Below, piece after piece: positions 6,985 through 13,238 of a DNA stretch of 19,547 bases. The DNA is from JALHTV01 sp049510055. GTDB taxonomy: Bacteria > Planctomycetota > Phycisphaerae > SM23-33. Every line of letters begins with the position of its first letter. Positions within the stretch are counted from its first letter, which is position 1. The notes under the pieces are model-generated. The model worked only from the letters and a program-made list of their open reading frames with translations. It searched no databases and was not told the DNA's origin. The DNA is taken from assembly GCA_049510055.1 (NCBI GenBank), contig JBEKZI010000035.1, positions 1 to 19,547 of the forward strand, in the 5' to 3' direction. The position numbers were made by a program, and so were the translations under genes.

Positions 6985-7944
6985 CTAGGCACGCAGGGAG
7001 CCGACAAGGTCCTTCATGCCGCTAAAATTGTGGCGGCGGAGATAATCGGCGATGCCGTCGCGAATGTCCAGTAGGCACGCCGGATTGACAAACAAGGCCG
7101 TGCCGATCGCCACCGCCGTCGCCCCGGCCAGGAAGAACTCCAGGGCGTCGGAGGCGTTCTGGATGCCGCCCATGCCGATAATCGGCACGCCGGCAGCCTT
7201 AGCGACTTGCGTGTAGACGCGGTGCACCATGTACACGGCAATGGGTCGGATGGCCGGGCCGGACAGGCCGCCGGTGGCGTTGGCCAGGAGCGGCCGGCGG
7301 CTTTCCACGTCGATGGCCATCGCGGTGAACGTGTTGACCAGGCTGAGGGCGTCGGCGCCGGCCTCGACCGCGGCGGTGGCCGTGGCCGCGATATCGGTGA
7401 CGTTCGGCGACAGTTTGACGATCAGGATGTTCTTGCGGACGACCTTGCGGACCTCCCCGACGATCAGCCGCACCTGCTGGGGGTCCACGCCGAACTGAAT
7501 GCCTCCGGCCTTGACGTTGGGGCAGGAGATGTTCAGCTCGATGCCGCGGACGACCGGCACTTTTTCCAGCGCCTCCGCCACGGCCAGGTAATCGTCCACC
7601 GTCGTCCCGGCCACGTTGACGAACACTGGAATGCCCAGCCGCTCCAGGGCCGGGACTTTCTCCGCCACGAACGCTTCCAGCCCTACGTTGGCCAGGCCGA
7701 TGGCGTTGAGCATGCCCGCGCGGGTCTCCACCACGCGGGGATACTCGTTGCCCGCACGCGGGGCGAGCGTGATGCTCTTGGTGATGAACGCCCCAAGCTG
7801 ACGGAGGTCCACGAAGTCGGCGTACTCATCGCCGTAGCCGCACGTCCCGCTGGCCGTCAGAATCGGATTGGCCAGCCGCACGCTACCGATCTTGACGCTC
7901 AAGTCGATTTCGGATTTCGGGCTGCGAGTTTTAGGATCGGTCAC
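6985..7944 (-). CDS. pyrD: Dihydroorotate dehydrogenase, class 1B-type catalytic subunit
   Basis: A 319-residue flavoprotein that oxidises dihydroorotate to orotate, the fourth step of pyrimidine synthesis. It shows the FMN-barrel signatures NPILTASGTCGYG near the N terminus, TKSITLAPRAGN, NAIGLANVG, and NISCPNVKAGGIQFG with the catalytic cysteine at position 141, which marks class 1. It ends with GMGGIQNASDALEFFLAGA and AIGTALF. Resemblance is to class 1B, which normally works with PyrK, an iron-sulfur FAD subunit using NAD. No pyrK is in this window, so it would have to be elsewhere. The start is GTG 7944, with AGG seven bases upstream. It follows aroB with a 28-base gap and is probably cotranscribed with it. 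Confidence 0.93.
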   Translation of the reverse strand: MTDPKTRSPKSEIDLSVKIGSVRLANPILTASGTCGYGDEYADFVDLRQLGAFITKSITLAPRAGNEYPRVVETRAGMLNAIGLANVGLEAFVAEKVPALERLGIPVFVNVAGTTVDDYLAVAEALEKVPVVRGIELNISCPNVKAGGIQFGVDPQQVRLIVGEVRKVVRKNILIVKLSPNVTDIAATATAAVEAGADALSLVNTFTAMAIDVESRRPLLANATGGLSGPAIRPIAVYMVHRVYTQVAKAAGVPIIGMGGIQNASDALEFFLAGATAVAIGTALFVNPACLLDIRDGIADYLRRHNFSGMKDLVGSLRA

Positions 7945-7972
7945 AATGGAACCTGTTTTTGTCGTAGCCGGA

Positions 7973-9067
7973 TCACTTCTGCATGCCGGCTAGGGCGTCT
8001 GCAATTTCGGAATCCTGAATATCATCGAAAATATCCACCTGTCCCAAAGCAGTCGGCAGGACCATGCGAACTTTTCCGCCGCGGACCTTTTTATCGTGCT
8101 GCATGATGGGCCAGAGGGCCTTGGCGTCCAGGCCGGGCCAGCGAGTCGGCAGGCCCAGGAGCTTCAGCAGGCCCTCCAGACGCTCCAGCACGGCCGGTTT
8201 GATCATCTTGCGTTTGGCGGCCAGGCGGCAGGCGGCCACCATGCCCAGCGACACGGCTTGGCCGTGCGTGACCTTGCCCAGCCCCAGGTGCGTCTCGATG
8301 GCGTGGCCGACCGTGTGCCCGAAGTTCAGGTGCGACCGCTGGTCCGACTCGCGCTCATCGGCGGAAACAATCGCGGCCTTGATGGCCACGTTGCGGGCGA
8401 CCAGCTCGGTCATCACGTCCTCGTCGGCGGCCAGGATTTTTTGGGCGTTTTTCTCGATGAAGTCCAGCATCGCCGCCTCGCGGATGACGCCGTGCTTGAC
8501 GCACTCGGCCAGGCCGCTGCGAAGCTCCTCGGCCGGAAGCATCTTCAGCGCCGTCACGTCGATCAGCACGCCGGAGGGTTGATGGAACGCCCCGATGAGG
8601 TTCTTGCCGGCCGCGTGGTCCACGGCCGTCTTGCCGCCCACGGAGGCGTCCACGTCCGCCAGTAGCGTGGTGGGGCACTGGACCCACCGCAGCCCGCGCA
8701 GGGCCGTGGCGGCCACGAAGCCGGCCACGTCGCCCGGCACGCCGCCGCCGAGGGCGACGATGAGGCTGTCGCGGTCGATAGGGGGGCTGGCGGCCAGAAG
8801 TTCGTCCATCACGTGGCCGAAGGTGGTCAGGTTCTTGTGGTCCTCGCCGGCGGGGAAGTCGATCAGGGCGGCGGTGACGCCGGCCGCCTGGAGAGACTCC
8901 AATGCACGCCGGCCGTAAAGCTCCGCCACGGTGGCGTCGGAGATAATCACCGCCAGGCGCACACCCGCGATGCTGGCGGCGAGCTCACCCAGCCGAGCCA
9001 GCGCGCCGGGAGCGATGTGCACGTCGTAGCTTCGCTTGCCCAGGTTGACCTTGACTGTCCGTTGCAT
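7973..9067 (-). CDS. aroB: 3-dehydroquinate synthase
   Basis: A 364-residue cytosolic enzyme that converts DAHP to 3-dehydroquinate using NAD and a divalent metal, the second step of the shikimate pathway. Visible motifs are GGGVPGD at 107-113 for NAD binding, PTTLLADVDASVGGKTAVDH at 132-151, AECVKHG at 187-193 with metal ligand Glu188, and HLNFGHTVGHAIE with His251, plus His268 in THGQAV. All expected ligands are present and the length is normal. It is the first gene of an aroB-pyrD operon and has its own near-consensus promoter at 9091-9119. The leader is short, about 16 bases, and the ribosome site is poor (GGGAATCC), but ATG 9067 is the only sensible start. Confidence 0.95.
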   Translation of the reverse strand: MQRTVKVNLGKRSYDVHIAPGALARLGELAASIAGVRLAVIISDATVAELYGRRALESLQAAGVTAALIDFPAGEDHKNLTTFGHVMDELLAASPPIDRDSLIVALGGGVPGDVAGFVAATALRGLRWVQCPTTLLADVDASVGGKTAVDHAAGKNLIGAFHQPSGVLIDVTALKMLPAEELRSGLAECVKHGVIREAAMLDFIEKNAQKILAADEDVMTELVARNVAIKAAIVSADERESDQRSHLNFGHTVGHAIETHLGLGKVTHGQAVSLGMVAACRLAAKRKMIKPAVLERLEGLLKLLGLPTRWPGLDAKALWPIMQHDKKVRGGKVRMVLPTALGQVDIFDDIQDSEIADALAGMQK

Positions 9068-9090
9068 TGGAGAGGATTCCCGTGCGGGGC

Positions 9091-9119
9091 ATTGTATGGC
9101 CGGGACGGCGCCATGTCAA
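9091..9119 (-). promoter_or_regulatory. Near-consensus sigma-70 promoter for aroB-pyrD
   Basis: On the minus strand a perfect TTGACA (9114-9119), 17 bases, then TACAAT (9091-9096), five of six. Transcription would start about 16 bases before the aroB ATG. It is the strongest promoter-like sequence in the window and lies in the 102-base gap after the anti-sigma gene. Confidence 0.7.
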
Positions 9120-9169
9120 AAATGGCATCTTTAGCCGGAGGCTGCGACATCGTCCCAAGCAGGGCCGTG

Positions 9170-10174
9170 CTACCGGGAGGAGTATGCCGGAAGCAGGAAG
9201 GAGTCGGTCGGGTCGGCGGGCGTCTCGTCGCCGCGATACTTGTATATCCCGTCGGCGAGGTAGATGTTGTTGCCCTTGACGCCGGCGTTGGCGGTATTGG
9301 TCCAGCGGGCGTGCCCGTCGAGATACAGCACGTTTTGCCCCTTGCTGCCGTGGTTTTGGCTGAGCGGGTTATTCAGCCGCTGGGGCTGGAATCGCCCGCC
9401 GGTGAACAGGGGGTTGCTGTCGGCCAGGATGGCCATCTCGCCGGCGACGGATTTCAGGGCGGGGTCGTTCAGCGACAGCCCGCGTCCCAGGGTGTGCTGG
9501 TAGGAATAGCCGATGAACGTTCCTTGGGGAAAATCGGTCATGCCGGCCTGGACGGCAAAGCTGGCGTGGTTAGCGCCTCCGGTGCCTGGGCACTGGAAGA
9601 TTTCCGGCGGCGCATAGCCCGTGCTCACCAGCCGGAACAGGCCGGTGGAGTTGCTCATGACCCCTCCGCCGGCTGAGGCAAGCCAGGGATGCATGGTGGC
9701 TGAGGAAATCGGTAGGGAGCCGTCGTTCTCGTGGGCATAGGCCTGGGTCGCCCGGCCGATCTGGCCCATCTGGGCCAGGCAACGGTCGCGCAAGGCCGCG
9801 GCATTGGTTCGGCCGATGGTGAAGAAATAGGCAAAGCCGGCCAGCAGGAGCACGGACGCGACGGCCACCACGTCCCGCAGGCTTACTCGGGGGCGGAACA
9901 CGATGCGCCGGCCTACTTCGGCCCGGGCGATGAGGGCGTCGGTGGCCCGCACCTGCCGCAGGCGTGCGATCGTGCGATCGGCCAGGCCTTCCGGCGGGGA
10001 AAGGGCCGTCTGGAATTTAAGGGCCGCCAGGGTGTTCTGGACGTCCTGATGGAGCCGGCGGAATTCAGCATCCTTCTCCAGCCGGCTTCGGACGGCCTGT
10101 AAATCGGCCTGGTCACAGCGGCCCAGGAGGTAATCGATCAGCACCTGCTCGTCCTGATGTCTTTGTTCGTTCAT
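9170..10174 (-). CDS. Membrane anti-sigma protein with pseudopilin-like (DUF1559 / H-X9-DG) C-terminal domain
   Basis: A 334-residue protein in three parts. Residues 1-95 are helical and resemble the cytoplasmic anti-sigma domain of ECF partners (IDYLLGRCDQADLQAV and following), without the zinc HxxxCxxC motif. Residues about 101-120 are a single membrane segment (VVAVASVLLLAGFAYFF). The exported part begins RCLAQMGQIGRATQAYAHEN, very like the segment after the pilin helix in planctomycete DUF1559 proteins, and later has NHGSKGQNVLYLDGH (His255, Asp266, Gly267), a one-residue-longer form of the H-X9-DG motif. The start ATG 10174 overlaps the sigma factor stop as ATGA, so translation is coupled and the two very likely form a regulator pair. 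An in-frame upstream start at 10201 lies within the sigma gene and was rejected. The signal sensed is unknown. Confidence 0.72.
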   Translation of the reverse strand: MNEQRHQDEQVLIDYLLGRCDQADLQAVRSRLEKDAEFRRLHQDVQNTLAALKFQTALSPPEGLADRTIARLRQVRATDALIARAEVGRRIVFRPRVSLRDVVAVASVLLLAGFAYFFTIGRTNAAALRDRCLAQMGQIGRATQAYAHENDGSLPISSATMHPWLASAGGGVMSNSTGLFRLVSTGYAPPEIFQCPGTGGANHASFAVQAGMTDFPQGTFIGYSYQHTLGRGLSLNDPALKSVAGEMAILADSNPLFTGGRFQPQRLNNPLSQNHGSKGQNVLYLDGHARWTNTANAGVKGNNIYLADGIYKYRGDETPADPTDSFLLPAYSSR

Positions 10175-10779
10175 TTCTCTCGCTCCGCGAAGGCCTTCCA
10201 TTGTCCCGCGAAATGCTTGACCGCGGCGTGCAGCCGCGACTTCACCGTTCCCAGCGGCACGGCCAGGATGTCGGCAATCTCCTGATAGGACAGGTCGCTG
10301 AAGTAGCTCAACGTCAGGACAGTCCGCAGGTTTTCCGGCATCTGGCTTACAATACTTTCTACGGCCTGGCGGTCCTCGAGGTTCAAAAGAGATTCCGAGG
10401 GGGCGGGAATATCCGAAGGCATCAGGTCGGCATAGGTGGTGCGGTTGTCGGCCGTGCCGGGCACGGAGGCGTCCAGCGGGGCGGCTTGGCGGCGCTGGCG
10501 GCTGCGCAAGGCGTCGCGGGCCTTGTTGGCGGCGATGGTGAACAGCCAGGGCTTGAGCCTCTTGGTCTGGTCGAACGTGGCCGCCGAAATGTGAAGCTGG
10601 AGAAACGTCTCTTGAAACATGTCGTCGGCCAGCGTCGCGTCGCCCGTGAAGCGCGCCAGGAAGTTGAACAGCTCCCGCTCGTAGCGGCGGACCAGCGCGG
10701 CGAACGCTTCCGTGTCGCCGGCCAGATGGCGGCGCAGAAGCTCCGTGTCGCTGATCTGCTTGTCCTGGTCAGCCGGCAT
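10171..10779 (-). CDS. ECF-family RNA polymerase sigma factor
   Basis: A 202-residue group 4 (ECF) sigma factor. Region 2 spans about residues 24-95 (FAALVRRYERELFNFLARF, then ADDMFQETFLQLH, and WLFTIAANKARDALR). Region 4 spans about 137-188 and ends in the helix-turn-helix LSYQEIADILAVPLGTVKSR. The linker between them is long and proline-poor except for DIPAPSES. It directs RNA polymerase to a small set of promoters and is probably held inactive by the membrane protein encoded directly downstream. ATG 10779 was chosen because AAGGA lies about ten bases upstream and the earlier in-frame GTG at 10827 would add a non-family extension. The target regulon cannot be read from this window. Confidence 0.92.
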   Translation of the reverse strand: MPADQDKQISDTELLRRHLAGDTEAFAALVRRYERELFNFLARFTGDATLADDMFQETFLQLHISAATFDQTKRLKPWLFTIAANKARDALRSRQRRQAAPLDASVPGTADNRTTYADLMPSDIPAPSESLLNLEDRQAVESIVSQMPENLRTVLTLSYFSDLSYQEIADILAVPLGTVKSRLHAAVKHFAGQWKAFAEREK

Positions 10780-10835
10780 GGGAGCGCTGTCCTTTCTTGA
10801 CGATCGGCCCGACGTGGCGAGACGCACGCGGCTTC

Positions 10836-10864
10836 ATCATAAAACGTCGTCCCTTCGGCGGCAA
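10836..10864 (-). promoter_or_regulatory. Promoter for the sigma/anti-sigma operon
   Basis: On the minus strand TTGCCG (10859-10864), 17 bases, TATGAT (10836-10841). The leader would be about 50 bases. It looks like a housekeeping promoter rather than an ECF-type promoter; I see no GAAC-like -35, so autoregulation is not obvious from sequence. Confidence 0.5.
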
Positions 10865-10906
10865 CGGCATGACAGAAACCCGCGGCGGCAAACTTGCGGG
10901 AGCCTC

Positions 10907-10935
10907 TTGCCCGCCGGGGCGGAAGGCGATACAGT
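10907..10935 (+). promoter_or_regulatory. Promoter ending eight bases before the pyrG start
   Basis: TTGCCC (10907-10912), 17 bases, TACAGT (10930-10935), then ATG 10944. The start point would fall at or next to the start codon, giving a leaderless or nearly leaderless mRNA. It lies back to back with the sigma-operon promoter, with the two -35 elements about 42 bases apart. Confidence 0.45.
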
Positions 10936-10943
10936 GTAGGTCC

Positions 10944-12689
10944 ATGAGCGATGCCATGGACCTCTTGCGGTCGGTTCGCGACCGCAGCGATGACACCGAG
11001 TTCTATACCCCGCTTCCGGAAGGCTATCGTCTTGGCCAGGTGAAGTACGTGGCCGTGCTGGGCACGGTGATGAGCGGCCTGGGCAAGGGCATCTTTTCCT
11101 CCTCGCTGGCCAAGCTGCTGAAGGACAAGGGTCTGATCGTCTCGCCCATCAAGCTGGAAGGCTACCTGAACGTGGATTCCGGCACGCTGAACCCCTTCCG
11201 CCACGGGGAGGTCTTCGTCCTGGACGACGGGATGGAGACCGACATGGACCTGGGCACCTACGAGCGGATGCTCGACCAGGACCTGACGAAAGCCAACTTC
11301 ACCACCAGCGGGCAGATTTATTACAACGTGCTGGCCAAGGAGCGGGCGGGCAGCTATCTCGGCCGCGACGTGCAGATGATCCCGCACGTGACCGGCGAGG
11401 TGAAGCTCCGCCTGCGCGAGCTGGCCGTGCGGACGCGGGCCGACGTGGTGTTCGTGGAGGTCGGCGGCACCGTGGGCGATGTGGAGAACGCCTTCTACAT
11501 CGAGGCCCTTCGCGAGCTGAGCTACGAGGAGGGCGAGGGCTCGGTGGTGTTCGTGGCCCTGACGTACATCTTGGCGCCGCCGGCGCTGGGGGAGCAGAAG
11601 TCCAAGGCCGCCCAGCTCGGCATCAAGCGCATGATGGAGCACGGCATCATGCCGCACCTGATCGCCTGCCGGGCCGAGGCGCCGGTGTCCGAAAAGGTCC
11701 GCCAGAAACTGTCCGTCTATTCCAACGTGCCGCTGCGGCGCGTGTTTTCCATGCACGACCTGCCGAGTATCTACCTGTTGCCCCAGGCCATGCGCGAAGC
11801 CGGGCTGGACAACGAGGTGGTGCAGCTTCTGGGCCTGGGCGGCCGGGCCAACTCCGCTCTGGACGCCCGGGCCGCGGCTCGCTGGCAGCAGTTCGCCTCG
11901 CGCATCGGACACGAGAAGCACACCGTCACCATCGCCATTACCGGCAAGTACACCGCCCTGCGCGACAGCTACGCCAGCATCACCAAGGCCCTGGAGCACG
12001 CCGGCGTGGCCAACGACGCGAGGGTGAACATCAAGTGGATCGACACCACGGACATCACCGACGCCAACGTCGCCGAGGCCCTGGCCGGCGTGCAGGGCAT
12101 CATCGTGCCCGGCGGGTTCGGGGTGCGCGGCTCCGGCGGCAAGGTGGCCTGCGTCCGCCACGCCCGCGTGAACAAGATGCCGTACCTGGGCATCTGCCTG
12201 GGGTTTCAGATGGCCGTGATCGAATACGCCCGCAACGTCTGCAACCTGCCCGGGGCCGACAGCACCGAGATGGACCCCAAGTGCGCCGACCCGGTCATCG
12301 ACGTCCTGCCGGAGCAGAAAAAGATCGAAGGCCTGGGCGGCAACATGCGCCTAGGCGGCCAGGACATCGAGATCACCCCCGGCACGCTGGCGGCGGAGCT
12401 GTTCGGCGGCGCCAAGCGCATTCGCATGCGGTTCCGCCACCGCTACGAGGTCGATCCCAAATACGTCCCCGTGCTGGAAAAGGCCGGCCTGATCTTCTCC
12501 GGCCGGCATCCCACGTACCCGATCATGCAAATCCTGGAACTGCCGCGCAGCGTGCATCCCTACTTCGTCGGCACCCAGGCCCATCCGTGCCTCACCAGCC
12601 GCCCGCTGAACCCCAGCCCCATGTTCCGCGGCCTGGTCGCGGCGGCCCTGAAATTCCCGACGACGGCCAAGAGGAAAAACCATGCCTGA
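10944..12689 (+). CDS. pyrG: Divergent CTP synthase (glutamine-dependent)
   Basis: A 581-residue homologue of CTP synthase, which aminates UTP to CTP using ATP and glutamine. The synthetase domain starts near residue 33, after an extra N-terminal segment. It keeps the P-loop lysine (SGLGKG, Lys48), Lys70, the Mg ligands Asp100 (METDMDLG) and Glu172 (VEVGGTVGD), and Lys255. The motif that contacts UTP, usually KTKPTQ, is KSKAAQ at 219-224, and KLDPY is KLEGY. The glutaminase domain keeps the nucleophile Cys418 (GICLGFQ) and His547, but the triad Glu is replaced: the usual HPE is HPC with Cys549. Several segments (DSYASITKALEH, SRPLNPSP) look closer to eukaryotic enzymes. Start ATG 10944 has AGG close by; ATG 10956 is an alternative. 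The gene overlaps the downstream DUF1844 gene by eight bases. CTP synthase activity is likely but not certain. Confidence 0.85.
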   Translation: MSDAMDLLRSVRDRSDDTEFYTPLPEGYRLGQVKYVAVLGTVMSGLGKGIFSSSLAKLLKDKGLIVSPIKLEGYLNVDSGTLNPFRHGEVFVLDDGMETDMDLGTYERMLDQDLTKANFTTSGQIYYNVLAKERAGSYLGRDVQMIPHVTGEVKLRLRELAVRTRADVVFVEVGGTVGDVENAFYIEALRELSYEEGEGSVVFVALTYILAPPALGEQKSKAAQLGIKRMMEHGIMPHLIACRAEAPVSEKVRQKLSVYSNVPLRRVFSMHDLPSIYLLPQAMREAGLDNEVVQLLGLGGRANSALDARAAARWQQFASRIGHEKHTVTIAITGKYTALRDSYASITKALEHAGVANDARVNIKWIDTTDITDANVAEALAGVQGIIVPGGFGVRGSGGKVACVRHARVNKMPYLGICLGFQMAVIEYARNVCNLPGADSTEMDPKCADPVIDVLPEQKKIEGLGGNMRLGGQDIEITPGTLAAELFGGAKRIRMRFRHRYEVDPKYVPVLEKAGLIFSGRHPTYPIMQILELPRSVHPYFVGTQAHPCLTSRPLNPSPMFRGLVAAALKFPTTAKRKNHA

Positions 12690-13116
12690 CGATGCTCCCA
12701 AAAGCGAGGAAAAGCCCAAGATTGTCGTGGACGACGACTGGAAGGCCCAGGCCAAGGCCGAGAAAGAAAAACTCGCCCAGCAGGCGGCCTCGGCCAAGCC
12801 CGCCGGCATCGCCGCGGCCGGCGCGGCTGGCGCAAAAGGCGCCGCCGCCCAGCAGCCGCGAGAGCTGCCCCCAGCCAGCTTCACGACGCTGGTCAGCTCC
12901 CTGGTGACGCAGATATTCCTGTCCCTAGGCGGCATGGAAGACCCCCAGACTAAACGCCGCTACGTGGACCTGGACCTGGCCCGCCACCACATCGAGACGC
13001 TGGCCATGCTGGAGGAAAAGACCCGCGGCAATCTCGCCGAGGACGAAAAGAAGCTCCTGGACAAGGCCCTCTACGAAACGCGGATGCAGTACGTGCAACT
13101 CGCACAACGACTGTAG
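12682..13116 (+). CDS. DUF1844 domain protein
   Basis: A 144-residue soluble protein of unknown function. The first 60 residues are charged and then Ala/Gly-rich, probably flexible. The DUF1844 domain spans about residues 62-142: ELPPASFTTLVSSLVTQ, then a conserved LGGMEDP, DLDLARHHIETLAMLEEKT, and a C-terminal helix. The family occurs in diverse bacteria, with no established biochemical role that I can cite. The start ATG 12682 lies inside the end of pyrG, overlapping by eight bases, with AGAGGA about eight bases upstream, so it is probably translated from the pyrG mRNA. A terminator follows at 13166-13193. No membrane segment or catalytic motif is visible. Confidence 0.85.
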   Translation: MPDDAPKSEEKPKIVVDDDWKAQAKAEKEKLAQQAASAKPAGIAAAGAAGAKGAAAQQPRELPPASFTTLVSSLVTQIFLSLGGMEDPQTKRRYVDLDLARHHIETLAMLEEKTRGNLAEDEKKLLDKALYETRMQYVQLAQRL

Positions 13117-13120
13117 AAAC

Positions 13121-13146
13121 CGGAATACCGGAGGATCGGAATACCG
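13121..13146. repeat. Two direct copies of CGGAATACCG, 16-base period
   Basis: CGGAATACCG occurs at 13121-13130 and again at 13137-13146, directly after the DUF1844 stop, with related flanking bases (GAGGAT and AGGAGC). The period of 16 and the position in a short convergent intergenic region suggest a fragment of a dispersed repeat rather than a gene. Confidence 0.6.
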
Positions 13147-13165
13147 AGGAGCAGTTCATTTATAT

Positions 13166-13193
13166 CCCCGGCCTTATGGCCGGGGCTTTCTTT
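13166..13193 (+). terminator. Intrinsic terminator of the pyrG-DUF1844 operon
   Basis: CCCCGGCC (13166-13173), a TTAT loop, and GGCCGGGG (13178-13185) form a perfect eight-pair GC stem, followed by CTTTCTTT. It sits 49 bases after the DUF1844 stop. On the minus strand the tail is only ATATAAAT, so it may weakly stop the opposite transcript too. Confidence 0.85.
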
Positions 13194-13203
13194 AGGGTGC
13201 ACC

Positions 13204-13238
13204 CATTCGCGACTCGCAATTCGAGATTCGCGATTCAC
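13204..13238. repeat. Five imperfect copies of a 7-base repeat (GCGAATC-like on the minus strand)
   Basis: On the plus strand the units are CATTCGC, GACTCGC, AATTCGA, GATTCGC and GATTCAC, head to tail. The array reaches into the stop codon of the oxidoreductase gene (TGA at 13235-13237). Such heptads give short peptides like NRESRIASRE when translated, a pattern I associate with dispersed noncoding repeats in some environmental genomes. That association is from memory. Confidence 0.65.
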
